Below, piece after piece: positions 23,346-31,970 of a stretch of DNA of 64,000 nt. Each line of letters opens with the position of its first letter. The stretch's first letter is position 1. The translations under genes were made by a program, and so were the position numbers. This DNA is from Candidatus Poribacteria bacterium (lineage in GTDB: Bacteria > Poribacteria > WGA-4E > WGA-3G): the NCBI GenBank assembly GCA_022821495.1, contig JAJEDN010000118.1, positions 1-64,000 of the forward strand. The letters are read 5' to 3'. A model generated the notes under the pieces. It saw nothing but the letters and a program-made list of their open reading frames with translations. It was not told the DNA's origin and made no database searches.

Positions 23346-25605
23346 ATTTATGCCGGACATGCGCGTTGTGAAAGCCTCTGCCCTTAAGCCTTACGTTGGA
23401 CTTCTCACCTTCTCTGCTGCATCCCTTGCGATTGCTATAGGGATGACCCTCCAAAACCACATCGCTTTTGAATACCACTCAAGTTCCGGTGTTGTCGGCT
23501 GGCTGAGTGTTAACGCGTACCCAAAACAACAAGAATACTTCTACTATTTGCTGGCACTGCTCGGTATTCCGATAGCGATATGTCTATATTGGTTCGGATG
23601 GTGGATCTATTCGCGCTGGTGTGCGAAACTAACGGTACAACCGATTGCGCGTGTGCTTAAAGCGAATGCCTTGGCATCTATACCGTTATGTCTCTGTTGG
23701 TTACAGGTCTATTATATCGGGCAGAATGTGCTGATAGGATTGGTCTTGCCGCTCGTTTTGTCGGTGCTGCTGAAGTTGGTGCTACTGTATGCGCGGTATT
23801 TTCCGGGACTGTGGGATTCTGGTGATAGTATAAGCGAGGTTGCAAACCTCGCCAGCGAAGATGGCGGAAACCTCGCCAGTGAAACGGATGGTGTCTCCGC
23901 TCCTGTAAGCTATAGAACCACAAAGATTTGGCGTGGTGGACTTGAATACATTATCCTTCCGATTTTCATCTATCTCCTTACCTACTCTGCAAGTATTCAC
24001 GGCAATATAGACTTATTCCACGAGGGTGAGCGGCTCGCGCCTCTCAATGAAATGCTACGCGGTGGGGTGCCGTTCCGGGATATCTATATTCAGCACGGAC
24101 TCTTCCAAAACGCTTACTTGGCATGGGTTGGTAGCCAACTCTTTGAACCCACCCTATTCGGTGTGCGTTCAATGGAGGACATATTGGCCCCGCTCGGCTA
24201 TGTTGCGCTCTATGTGCTCGGTCTGCAAGTATTCCGAAGTCGGTTCTTAGTTGCCTTCTTATGTGTGGTTATCGCTTCTGGAACCCAGTTCTGGGTGTCT
24301 CCACGGCATAGTCTCGGCTTAATTAGTTTCGCTTTCGTAGCGAATGCCCTTACGCACTCCCAAGAGACTCGCACGAATAAGGTCCCTACCTATGTATGGA
24401 AACTACTTCTCGCTGGGATTTCTACGAGTTTGGCATTCTGGTATAGCACTGAAGTCGGACTCTACACACTCGGTGCCATCGGATTGTTTCTGGTTATATA
24501 TGTAGGACAAGGCGGCTTTAGAACAGCGCATGGAAGCAGCAAAAGCCAGCTGGAAAAACATAGGCGAGAATACCTGCGCCCCTTAATCAGTTATGGTTGC
24601 GGGGTGTTGGTAGGTTTTCTTTCCGTAGGCATCTACTTCCTGTCCCACGGTGCTTTGGACGATGTCATCTGGAATTCCTATATCCAGTGTCGCTATCAAC
24701 TCGCAACGTGGGGGCTTGCTTTCCCATCTCTATCTAAAACGCTTGCGCTGTTGTCAACAGATGGATGGCATGCATTCATCTTCAGCGAAGGGTTTCGATG
24801 GTATCTACCGATCTGTATCTTTCTGATTATCGCTGCCTACTTGACCTACCGGGGACTATCCAGCACGCATTCAGTCAATACGATGAAACTTCTTCTCTTA
24901 CTCCTCGGCGGTATCGCATTCTTCCGGACGGCACTGGGTCGTTCAGATGGTGGACACCTGATTTATGGTGCGACCTTCTTATGGATGCTCTGTCTACTTC
25001 CGTTAGAGAGTGGTATTGTCAAAATATTCCGAGTCGGTTTATCGTCTCTAAGGGGTGAGAGACCTTGGCACGCTGCAGTGAAGGCAGCATGGGTACTCAT
25101 TCCGATAGCGATATTCTGTTGGTACGTTGGGGAAGCGCATCAACCTTTGGCGGGTTTCAATCAGAGATGGCAACGCTTGCGTCAGAATCCGTTCAAGCAA
25201 AACACCGTAGCACAAGAATTAGTACGCGCGGGAGGGGTGGATATCCCTGATGACCAAGTTGAACAGATCCAAAAGGTCGTCGCTTACATTCAAGAAAACA
25301 CTGAACCGAAGGAAAAGATTTTTGATTTTACGAGTCAGGGCGCGTACTACTTCTTCGCGAATCGACCCGGTGTCTCTCGATTCCATCAGGTCTCATACGC
25401 ATCGACCCCTTCAATGCAGCAAGAGGTGATTGAGGCTCTTGAACGCGACAAAACGCGTTTGGTAATCTTTAAAACAGGGGGTTGGTTCGATGCTGTTGAT
25501 GGTATCCGTGTTGAGGAACGGCACGCTTTGATTGCAGCGTACCTACAGGAAAACTATGAACCTGCGGTAAACATCAATAATACGGAGATTTTGATGCGGA
25601 GATAG
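23317..25605 (+). CDS. Large polytopic membrane protein, GT-C glycosyltransferase-like
   Basis: A 762-residue integral membrane protein with roughly fourteen hydrophobic segments spread to about residue 620, then a soluble C-terminal domain (about 640-760). The loop FHEGERLAPLNEMLRGGVPFRDIYIQHG near residues 235-262 contains acidic and polar residues typical of the first extracytoplasmic loop of GT-C lipid-linked sugar transferases, but no family motif is decisive. Residues about 173-190 are a low-complexity insert (EVANLASEDGGNLASE) encoded by a palindrome, see the separate entry. It follows the sulfur cluster but has no visible link to it. Confidence 0.6.
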   Translation: MQRWHVYLQQFMPDMRVVKASALKPYVGLLTFSAASLAIAIGMTLQNHIAFEYHSSSGVVGWLSVNAYPKQQEYFYYLLALLGIPIAICLYWFGWWIYSRWCAKLTVQPIARVLKANALASIPLCLCWLQVYYIGQNVLIGLVLPLVLSVLLKLVLLYARYFPGLWDSGDSISEVANLASEDGGNLASETDGVSAPVSYRTTKIWRGGLEYIILPIFIYLLTYSASIHGNIDLFHEGERLAPLNEMLRGGVPFRDIYIQHGLFQNAYLAWVGSQLFEPTLFGVRSMEDILAPLGYVALYVLGLQVFRSRFLVAFLCVVIASGTQFWVSPRHSLGLISFAFVANALTHSQETRTNKVPTYVWKLLLAGISTSLAFWYSTEVGLYTLGAIGLFLVIYVGQGGFRTAHGSSKSQLEKHRREYLRPLISYGCGVLVGFLSVGIYFLSHGALDDVIWNSYIQCRYQLATWGLAFPSLSKTLALLSTDGWHAFIFSEGFRWYLPICIFLIIAAYLTYRGLSSTHSVNTMKLLLLLLGGIAFFRTALGRSDGGHLIYGATFLWMLCLLPLESGIVKIFRVGLSSLRGERPWHAAVKAAWVLIPIAIFCWYVGEAHQPLAGFNQRWQRLRQNPFKQNTVAQELVRAGGVDIPDDQVEQIQKVVAYIQENTEPKEKIFDFTSQGAYYFFANRPGVSRFHQVSYASTPSMQQEVIEALERDKTRLVIFKTGGWFDAVDGIRVEERHALIAAYLQENYEPAVNINNTEILMRR
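23834..23887 (+). repeat. Palindromic repeat embedded in a coding region
   Basis: GCGAGGTTGCAAACCTCGC (23834-23852) is a perfect palindrome, and AACCTCGCCAG is repeated again at about 23869-23879. Both are read in frame and create a hydrophilic linker between two membrane segments of the 762-residue protein. The same GCGAGGTTT/AAACCTCGC theme occurs in intergenic DNA near 50283-50363, so a mobile palindrome has apparently been tolerated within the gene. Confidence 0.7.
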
Positions 25606-25715
25606 TTTTATTAGTTTTCAGTTGTCAGTACTCAGTTTTTAGTTAAAGAGGCTTTGGTTGAACGATGACGGTTTCGTTTGCAAATCGCCTCTTACTGAAA
25701 ACTGACGACCAATAA
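25606..25715. repeat. MITE-like repeat with terminal inverted repeats
   Basis: About 110 bases between convergent genes. The left end AGTTTTCAGTTGTCAGT is mirrored by ACTGAAAACTGACGACC at the right end, with AGTTAAAGAGGC and GCCTCTTACTG inside. The right arm supplies the TAG stop of the following minus-strand gene. It belongs to the TAACTGACAACT family. Confidence 0.75.
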
Positions 25716-26780
25716 CTATTTCTGCTGCTCAATAAAGATTCGGTAGATGTCCTCGAAGAGTCGGACATCCGTGAGTGTATCTTCGGCTGAAGACCGGAAG
25801 GGTTCGTCGTTGCGGATGTTCGCGACGAAGTATTCTGCTTCTCTGTGATATGCCCACGTCCAACTCGGTCTCGGAATTGGGCGCGTGATTTCCTGTTCTT
25901 CGCCAGCGCGATAGATTTCAACCTCGGCAGGCGTGTTCTTCAAGAGCAACGGCGGTGCCCAGGTATGAACCCACCCATTTTCAAAATAGACTTGGCTATG
26001 CTCGTCCCAACGATAGTGCGAAACATGTCCTGTTTCGAGTGTGACACGGATGCCGTCCATATCGAAGATGACAACCCCGGAGTATCCGTTATCATCTAAA
26101 TCGACGGCTTTGACGGTGACTTTGTCGCCCGCATCAAGGAACCAGCGCATGAGATTGATGTTGTGCGTGTACTGCTGGAGGTATCCTAAATAGGAACCTC
26201 GATACTGCTCAGGTATCCATTCTGGGGTTTTGACGGGCGCGCTCGGTTTTGGTTCGTCAGTGCCGTCCATGTGGGTGTCAAGGTTGCAGACCCAATCGCC
26301 GCCGAAGCCGTGATTTCTAGCATACGTCAAACGTCCGAGTTCGCCGGTCTCTCGGAATTGTGCTACCTTCGCCTTAACGATCTCGTTGCCTGCATCGTAG
26401 CGTTTCATGTAGCCGACCATCAACTTTTTGCCAGACTCCTGCGATGCTGCGACGATCGCTTCAGCCTGTTCAGTGGAGACAGCCATCGGTTTCTCCATGA
26501 AGACGTGTTTACCTGCTAAGAGGAGGTCTTTGGCAATTTCGCCTTGTAAGGCGAAGTCCGCGGATACGGCTACTGCTTCAATGTCGGCGTTTTGTGCGAG
26601 TGCATCGTGGTCGCGATAGAGTTCGGGGATCCCGAAACGGGTCTGGACCGTTTTTCCGAGCTCGGTGCGCATCTCGGCGAGTCCAATAAGTTCACAGTTG
26701 GGGATGCTCACGAAATTCGGGATGTGAACCTTCTGTGCCATGAATCCACAGCCGATATACCCCAGTCGAATTCTTTCCAT
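25716..26780 (-). CDS. Gfo/Idh/MocA-family oxidoreductase
   Basis: A 354-residue NAD(P)-dependent dehydrogenase for sugars or polyols. The Rossmann motif GYIGCGFMAQ is at residues 7-16 and the family lysine lies in EKPMAVS near residue 95. LMRWFLDAGD near residue 205 is in the catalytic domain. No export signal is present. The gene is transcribed alone, reading toward the membrane-protein gene. Its ATG is exactly twelve bases after CCTAACCGAACCGCAAGG, part of the recurrent leader. The stop codon is provided by the adjacent repeat, suggesting repeat insertion at or near the original terminus. Confidence 0.85.
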   Translation of the reverse strand: MERIRLGYIGCGFMAQKVHIPNFVSIPNCELIGLAEMRTELGKTVQTRFGIPELYRDHDALAQNADIEAVAVSADFALQGEIAKDLLLAGKHVFMEKPMAVSTEQAEAIVAASQESGKKLMVGYMKRYDAGNEIVKAKVAQFRETGELGRLTYARNHGFGGDWVCNLDTHMDGTDEPKPSAPVKTPEWIPEQYRGSYLGYLQQYTHNINLMRWFLDAGDKVTVKAVDLDDNGYSGVVIFDMDGIRVTLETGHVSHYRWDEHSQVYFENGWVHTWAPPLLLKNTPAEVEIYRAGEEQEITRPIPRPSWTWAYHREAEYFVANIRNDEPFRSSAEDTLTDVRLFEDIYRIFIEQQK

Positions 26781-26792
26781 ATTTTTAACTTT

Positions 26793-27070
26793 CCTTGCGG
26801 TTCGGTTAGGTCAATTGTACCAAAAACAACCCTCTCCGTATATCCAGCCCGGCGCGTTGCTTGGGCTTCCGTTCTTTATGATCGCTTACGCAAAAAGCAG
26901 TAACCTCGGTATTTTAAACCCCCTAAATCCCCCTTATCAGGGGGACTTGAAGAGGGTCCGTATATCCAGCCCGGCGCGTTGCTTGCGCTTCCGTTCTTTT
27001 ATCATCACTTACGCAAAAAGCAGTAACCTCGGTATTTTAAACCCCCTAAATCCCCCTTATCAGGGGACTT
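26793..27070 (-). promoter_or_regulatory. Recurrent leader with tandemly duplicated upstream block
   Basis: Reading on the minus strand, a hairpin (GCCCAAGCAACGCGCCGGGC), the block GGATATACGGAGAGG, 20 bases, then CCTAACCGAACCGCAAGG (26793-26810), then twelve bases to the ATG of the Gfo/Idh gene. The hairpin block is present twice with a 122-bp period (26836-26957 and 26958-27070). Each unit also carries the AACCCCCTAAATCCCCC...GGGGACTT repeat (26917-26948, 27039-27069). Confidence 0.7.
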
Positions 27071-27133
27071 TAATTAGACCAAAAACGCATCTTTCCTTAT
27101 ATCTGCCTCATTTATCTGTACGGACTTCGCGTG

Positions 27134-27574
27134 CTAAGTCGTGTGTCGTGATTCTATTTGTTCGACGGCTGTTTTAGCACCTTCCCGCACGAGTGCGGAA
27201 GCATCGGCTCGGGCAAGCTGCTTCAATTTACCGAGACCGAGGCTTGCTTCGAGTTTACCGAGGGCAACAGCGACGAAATAACGTACATCGGCATCTTCGT
27301 CGTCTAACGCTTCGAGCAGTGCGTTTGTATCCATCATGGTGGCGAGGTGCCGATCGGCATCGCCGATATTAATCAACGCTTGGGCGGCGATCCGCCGTGA
27401 ATGGACATCTCCGTGCCGAAGGGAGGTGAGGAGTTCGTCGTTGCCTTTCGGAATAATCGTGAGGTTATCCCAGTCGCAATCCAAGCAGAACCATGAGTTT
27501 CCGTCCAACCGTCGGAGGTTCGCATTTTCACACGCGGGGCATTCCTCAAATTCCTGTTGTTGATTCACATCCAT
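27134..27574 (-). CDS. Small zinc-ribbon plus HEAT-repeat protein
   Basis: About 146 residues from ATG 27574. The N-terminus holds a rubredoxin-like zinc ribbon (CPAC and CLDC, about 15 residues apart). It is followed by HEAT/PBS-lyase-type repeats: ELLTSLRHGDVHSRRIAAQALINIG, LLEALDDEDADVRYFVAVALGKL and LKQLARADASALVREGAKTAV. Such proteins bind other proteins. An upstream in-frame start at 27643 is possible but adds residues without family character. It precedes no obvious partner; another HEAT protein with zinc cysteines is at 52750-53316. Confidence 0.7.
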   Translation of the reverse strand: MDVNQQQEFEECPACENANLRRLDGNSWFCLDCDWDNLTIIPKGNDELLTSLRHGDVHSRRIAAQALINIGDADRHLATMMDTNALLEALDDEDADVRYFVAVALGKLEASLGLGKLKQLARADASALVREGAKTAVEQIESRHTT

Positions 27575-27649
27575 TGTTTTGATTACGGCACATACCGTGT
27601 GCCTGCTCCTTTTCGCGCCGTGTTTGGCGTGTAAGTCGTTCACCTATTT

Positions 27650-28045
27650 TCAGGCAGTTGTTACAGTTTCGTCAATCGTAGGATTTCCTTCCAGTTCTGG
27701 TAGTTCGCGCCAGATTTCGGGTCCCTCTGGCTTGAAATTAATCGTGCCGATAAATTGCATGCCGTGATAGAAGTTGATTTTGAATTTGCCGCCCCCGAAA
27801 TTCTGTTTAAGATATTCCAACGGCGCTTCAACTAACGGTCCCATTTCGTCTGCATGATAAAACGCGAGCGCCTTAAAGCGCACCGTATTGCCCACGGGTT
27901 CCTGCACGAGGAGCTGCGCCGAAGTTGCGGGAAAGAGCACTTGAAAGGCTTTCCAAAGGTCCGAAACAGTCGGATTCTCGTTCCCGATCCGCTTTTTGAA
28001 GTCGTTTTCAAGGTATTCTGAGAAGGTGTTAAAAACCCAGTCCAT
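27650..28045 (-). CDS. Conserved-looking protein of unknown function
   Basis: A 131-residue soluble protein that I do not recognise. It has no signal peptide or membrane segment, an aromatic-rich middle (VRFKALAFYHADEMGPLVEAPLEYL) and a KINFYHGMQFIGTINF strand pair suggesting a compact alpha/beta fold. It reads in the same direction as the zinc-ribbon/HEAT gene 75 bases downstream and may share its transcript. A block of TTATAAGTTATAAG repeats lies immediately upstream. Confidence 0.6.
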   Translation of the reverse strand: MDWVFNTFSEYLENDFKKRIGNENPTVSDLWKAFQVLFPATSAQLLVQEPVGNTVRFKALAFYHADEMGPLVEAPLEYLKQNFGGGKFKINFYHGMQFIGTINFKPEGPEIWRELPELEGNPTIDETVTTA

Positions 28046-28256
28046 AGTGAATAGTTATAAGTTATAAGTTATAAGTTATAAGTTAATCTCTTGTGGTGGT
28101 TGCTTTTGTTGCCCCTGTCATAGTGTGATGCTTTAACTTATAACTGAAAGATTTTTGGCAGAAAAACCGAACTGCCGACAGCCATTACAGCGGTGCCTTT
28201 AAGAAGTCCTTCCAATCAAAATTAGGCAGAGGGAACTCCTCTGTGGCTTCACATTG
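28046..28256. repeat. TTATAAG and AACTGAAAGATTTTT repeats
   Basis: Five head-to-tail copies of TTATAAGT (about 28052-28084) precede a hairpin-forming stretch AACTTATAACTGAAAGATTTTTGGCAG, members of the same family seen near 22128, 43286, 45742 and 57249. No gene is visible. Confidence 0.7.
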
Positions 28257-28670
28257 TCAAAATGTCGCGGCTTTCTCGAAAAAGTCAATATCGACGCGTT
28301 CAATACCAGCGTCCCGTGCGTTTTCAGCAACCCGCTGGACAACCATCTCTCGGACAAACGGGATCGGTATCCGTTTAACCCGGTGTTCAACTTCCTCTGT
28401 GCAAGGCACTGTGGTGTTATCAAGGTAGGGACCATCCTGAAGCACGGCTTCATCCGGATGTTCGCATGTCTCTGGCACGAGTTGTTGTAACCGCATTGAA
28501 ACGTAATTGGTCACCCATTCCTTAAACGCTTCCGCCTTCTCGGTGTCTACCGCACCCAGATCAGGACGCTGTTCCAACTTCTCATTGATGCTGACGAGTA
28601 GGTTTTCGACACGTGTCAAGCGTTCTTCTACATCTGTAAGTCGTTTGTTTGCACTGTTTGGTTCGTTCAT
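28257..28670 (-). CDS. Coiled-coil protein with PCP_red-type C-terminal domain
   Basis: A 137-residue protein. Residues 1-35 form a coiled coil (LTDVEERLTRVENLLVSI). A middle segment has two cysteines, and the last 45 residues (HRVKRIPIPFVREMVVQRVA...) match the small helical domain found at the C-terminus of light-independent protochlorophyllide reductase subunit B (PCP_red). The same domain ends the radical SAM protein at 30472-31830. The domain's role is not settled; no chlorophyll genes are present. The leader box here ends in CAAGA and is followed by an extra GAGGAG ribosome site. Confidence 0.65.
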   Translation of the reverse strand: MNEPNSANKRLTDVEERLTRVENLLVSINEKLEQRPDLGAVDTEKAEAFKEWVTNYVSMRLQQLVPETCEHPDEAVLQDGPYLDNTTVPCTEEVEHRVKRIPIPFVREMVVQRVAENARDAGIERVDIDFFEKAATF

Positions 28671-28691
28671 GTTTCTCCTCTTTTTATATTT

Positions 28692-28736
28692 TCTTGCGGT
28701 TCGGTTAGGTAGGTTTGCTACTTTTTACCGCCTCTC
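28692..28736 (-). promoter_or_regulatory. Recurrent leader box before the PCP_red-domain gene
   Basis: On the minus strand TACGGAGAGG is followed after 21 bases by CCTAACCGAACCGCAAGA (28692-28709). Distance to the ATG is 21 bases in place of 12, because GAGGAGAAAC has been added. Just upstream AGACTACTATGTCT could form a small hairpin. Confidence 0.6.
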
Positions 28737-28842
28737 CGTAGACATAGTAGTCTGTCAATGTTAAACGGTTGCTTGCTGTTTTTCATCGGAACCCCGATTT
28801 GGACATCGGACAAATCGGAGCAGAAACCCAATATTTAAAAAA

Positions 28843-29562
28843 CTAAATTGCCCAATATTTCCAAAGGTCATCTGGGATTTCGTGTTTGATCTCCTCCCGC
28901 TTTTGATGGGAATAGCGAGCAAAGATCCCAAAACGCGGAACATCTCTTATATTCGCAGATCCGGTATGACATAGAAAAGCATGCCATAGGACGACATCGC
29001 CCGCGCTCCCCGTAAATTCGCGAGGGCCTTCCGGCGACAAATCTGAGAGCACGTGCCATCCCCAATCCTCGATGTCGTAGAAACTGCCATCAATCTGCTC
29101 AGGATATTGGAGGAAGTATTTATGTGTTGAATGGTGGCTCTGGGGCCAAAAGACGAAGGCACCACCGTTGGGTTCAACATCGTAGAGATAGGTTGTCGCG
29201 CCGAGCATAAAAGGACTCCAACCCCCCGGACCGTACGCGTCAATGTGGCCGCTGCCCGGCATTGCCCACGCTTCTTCAGGATTGGGCCATTTGACGAGCG
29301 GAGAACCGCCACCGCCTGCGAATTGTCCGCCACCGAGTTGCTCGGTAATCTCCTGCATTGCAGGCAGTTGCCCGAAAAGTGGTGAAAAACTGAAGTTTTG
29401 GACCACATAATCGTTGGGCCAAGTCTCTGGCGTTTCAAGGCTGGAATCGAAATGCTTCCAGATTTGTTCCCGCCATCCGTTAATTATCTCCGAATCAATA
29501 AAATTTTCAAGGATAAGGTATCCGTGTTCCTGAAAAAACGCAATCTGATCTGCTGTAAGCAT
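28843..29562 (-). CDS. Phytanoyl-CoA dioxygenase family protein (tandem copy A)
   Basis: A 239-residue Fe(II)/2-oxoglutarate oxygenase. Iron ligands are suggested by HIDAYG near residue 105 and LWHAFLCHTGSANIRDVPR near residues 190-208, which also provides the arginine for 2-oxoglutarate. The C-terminus is DDLWKYWAI. It lies directly downstream of a very similar gene (29616-30341) in the same orientation, so the two arose by tandem duplication. Substrate unknown. This subgroup, with the GGGSPLVKWPNPEEAW stretch, differs from the PhyH protein at 11303. Confidence 0.83.
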   Translation of the reverse strand: MLTADQIAFFQEHGYLILENFIDSEIINGWREQIWKHFDSSLETPETWPNDYVVQNFSFSPLFGQLPAMQEITEQLGGGQFAGGGGSPLVKWPNPEEAWAMPGSGHIDAYGPGGWSPFMLGATTYLYDVEPNGGAFVFWPQSHHSTHKYFLQYPEQIDGSFYDIEDWGWHVLSDLSPEGPREFTGSAGDVVLWHAFLCHTGSANIRDVPRFGIFARYSHQKREEIKHEIPDDLWKYWAI

Positions 29563-29615
29563 CTAAGTTCCCTCTATCCGTAAAGGACTGATGGCTGATA
29601 ACTGACAACCACCTC

Positions 29616-30341
29616 TTAAATCGCCCAATATTTCCAGAGATCCTCTGGAATCTCGTATTTAATCTCATCCGCTTTTTGATGGGCATACCGTGCAAAGAGA
29701 CCGAAACGCGGGACATCTGTTACATTCTCTGACCCGGTGTGGCAGAGAAAGGCGTGCCACAGGACGACATCCCCCGCGGCACCAATAAATTCGCGAGGGC
29801 CTTCCGGCGACAAATCTGAGAGCACGTGCCATCCCCAATCTTCGATATCGTAGAAACTGCCGTCAATCTGCTCAGGATATTGGAGGAAGTACTTGTGCGT
29901 TGACTGGTGGCTTCGGGGCCAAAAGATGAAAGCACCGCCGTTAGGTTCAGCATCGTAGAGATAGGTTGTCGCGCCGAACATAAAAGGACTCCAACCCGCC
30001 ACGGCACCATACGCGTCGATGTGTCCGTCCTTCGGCATTTCCCACGCTTCTTTGGGGTTGGGCCATTTGATGATCGGTGAACCGCCGCCACCCGTAAAAA
30101 ACTGTCCGCCACCCAGTTGCTCGCTAATCTCTTGCATCACAGGTAGGTGTCCAAATACCGGTGAGAACTTGAATCCCGGAATTTCATAGTCGTTGGGCCA
30201 GGTCTCCGGTGTTTCAAAACTGGAATTAAAATGCTTCCAAACCTGTGTCCGCCATACATCAATTACTTCCAAATCAATGAGGTTTTTAAGAATCAGGTAT
30301 CCGTGTTCTTGAAAAAATGTTATCTGTTCGGCAGTTAGCAT
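29616..30341 (-). CDS. Phytanoyl-CoA dioxygenase family protein (tandem copy B)
   Basis: A 241-residue paralog of the adjacent gene, with the same opening (MLTA-QITFFQEHGYLIL) and the same ending (DLWKYWAI). Iron-site motifs HIDAYG and LWHAFLCHTGSENVTDVPR are retained. AGGAAA lies seven or so bases before the ATG. Between the two genes lies only a short GATAACTGACAACC repeat, so they may share a transcript. Retention of both active sites argues for divergence in substrate or dosage, not decay. Confidence 0.83.
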   Translation of the reverse strand: MLTAEQITFFQEHGYLILKNLIDLEVIDVWRTQVWKHFNSSFETPETWPNDYEIPGFKFSPVFGHLPVMQEISEQLGGGQFFTGGGGSPIIKWPNPKEAWEMPKDGHIDAYGAVAGWSPFMFGATTYLYDAEPNGGAFIFWPRSHQSTHKYFLQYPEQIDGSFYDIEDWGWHVLSDLSPEGPREFIGAAGDVVLWHAFLCHTGSENVTDVPRFGLFARYAHQKADEIKYEIPEDLWKYWAI

Positions 30342-30398
30342 ACAAATTTCCTATACGGTTGTTATTATGGCACCGTGGCGCGGGACCAACGGTGTTTT

Positions 30399-30430
30399 AA
30401 CCCCCTAAATCCCCCTTATCAGGGGGACTT
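30399..30430. repeat. CCCCCTAAATCCCCC...GGGGGACTT repeat
   Basis: One full copy of the short repeat that also occurs at 26917, 27039, 37032 (inverted) and three times at 56005-56116. It lies between the radical SAM and PhyH genes, and the inner CCCCCTTATCAGGGGG can form a hairpin. Confidence 0.85.
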
Positions 30431-30471
30431 TAATCTGTCACGGCACAGCGGCGTGTGCCTACGACCTTGCA

Positions 30472-31830
30472 TCAGCGTTTTGGTCGGAAAGATGGGATGC
30501 CGGTTTTATCAAATCGTTTCTTAACGGCTTGCATGAGTTCCGGAGTGACCTCTCGGTGACCGTGCTCACGTGCGTACTTTTCGACACTTTTGACGACCAT
30601 ACCGCGGGCAAATGATGGTACACGTTTTAACCGCTTTTCTGCTGCCTCCGTCCACTGTAAATCGTAATCGGTTTCCGTTGCAAAAGCAACCTTTTTCTCA
30701 ATTTGAACAGGCGATGCACTGTTTTGCGCTGTCTCAGACGATCCCGGTTCATATTCGCATGATGCATCTTCAGCGAGGTAGTTGCCGGTAGTGGCATAGG
30801 CACGTGCCCTACAACCGCCACACACCTCTTTGAATTCACACATGCCGCATTTCCCTTCAAGTAGATCCCGGTTCCGCAAGTCCTGAAAAGTTTTTGATTC
30901 ATTCCAGAGTTTAACGAAACTCTCGTCTTTGAGGTTTCCGACGCTAACCGGTAGATAAGGGCAAGGTGTCAGTTCACCCTCAGGCGTGATGCGACAGTAG
31001 TAAATGCCACACGGACAGGTGCCGCTTGGATACCCTTGCAGGAAGGCGGAGTCGGATTGTTGCCCATAGATAACACGCTTGTAGTGTGGCGCGCATTTTG
31101 CAGCGATGAGCATCTTCCCTTTATAGGCTGCTTGCAACTCGAACATTGTCTCAAGCATCTTCTCATACTGCGTAGGTGTAAGATCCATTACCGTCTTACC
31201 TCTACCGGTTCGGACGAGGAAATAGAGGTTGAGTACTTTGGCACCGAGCTGGTACGCGAAGTCCACGATTTTTGGAATTTCGTCGTAATTCCACTGCGTC
31301 ACGGAGGTCTGGACGAGGAAATCCATTTGTGCCCGTTTGAGTGCCTCAACACCGTTCATTGTCGCTTTCCACGCGCCCTCCATCCCTCGAAACTTGTCGT
31401 GGTCTGTCGGTCGGATAGCGTCGAGACTCACGCCTGCGCCGGTGACCCCGTGCTGTTGCATCTGCTCGACCACAGCATCGTTGAGCAAGACACCGTTTGT
31501 GCCCATGACAACAAGAAACCCGGTATCGGAGGCATATTTCGATATCTCCAAGATATCCGGGCGTAATAACGGTTCACCACCAGTGAGAATAAGGAGGATG
31601 TGCGGATTGATTTCGGCGATCTCGTCAATGACTCGGAAACATTGGGATTGGCTTAACTCCGATTCACGTGCGTATTCCGTGGAACCTTGAATATCAGAGA
31701 GTTGAAAGTTTCCGTTCCCTAACTCGTTTGTGTCTACGAATCCTGCTGGAAGATAGCAGTGTGTACATTTCAGGTTACACAATCGGGTGATATTCCATGA
31801 GACTGCCTGAACTTTGGTATTTTTAATCAT
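30472..31830 (-). CDS. Radical SAM/SPASM protein with C-terminal PCP_red domain
   Basis: A 452-residue radical SAM enzyme. Cys18, Cys22 and Cys25 (CNLKCTHC) bind the SAM [4Fe-4S] cluster. The SAM-binding GGEP motif is near residue 85. A SPASM-like cysteine set near residues 275-365 (CPCGIYYC, CPY, CGMCEFKEVCGGCRARAY) holds auxiliary clusters. The latter stretch resembles NirJ/AhbC/AhbD enzymes of alternative haem and haem d1 synthesis. The last 50 residues form a PCP_red-like helical domain (EKRLKRVPSFARGMVVKSVEKYARE). Function may be haem-related or peptide modification; no precursor peptide or other ahb gene is visible nearby. Confidence 0.8.
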   Translation of the reverse strand: MIKNTKVQAVSWNITRLCNLKCTHCYLPAGFVDTNELGNGNFQLSDIQGSTEYARESELSQSQCFRVIDEIAEINPHILLILTGGEPLLRPDILEISKYASDTGFLVVMGTNGVLLNDAVVEQMQQHGVTGAGVSLDAIRPTDHDKFRGMEGAWKATMNGVEALKRAQMDFLVQTSVTQWNYDEIPKIVDFAYQLGAKVLNLYFLVRTGRGKTVMDLTPTQYEKMLETMFELQAAYKGKMLIAAKCAPHYKRVIYGQQSDSAFLQGYPSGTCPCGIYYCRITPEGELTPCPYLPVSVGNLKDESFVKLWNESKTFQDLRNRDLLEGKCGMCEFKEVCGGCRARAYATTGNYLAEDASCEYEPGSSETAQNSASPVQIEKKVAFATETDYDLQWTEAAEKRLKRVPSFARGMVVKSVEKYAREHGHREVTPELMQAVKKRFDKTGIPSFRPKR

Positions 31831-31970
31831 GCCTAGCTCGGTGGATGTGTTTTGTAGTTGTAAATGCTGTGAAAATCTCGTCAGAGTTTTTTGACGTAAA
31901 CCCTAAAAATTGCTTCTGCCAAAGGATACCCTTGGGCATTTCAGGTATATGAACCTTCACGGGACTGGTT

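Noticed and set aside
28500-31830. Protochlorophyllide/bacteriochlorophyll synthesis locus
   Set aside because: Only the small PCP_red-type domain is present; there are no BchL, BchN or BchB catalytic subunits or other pigment genes.
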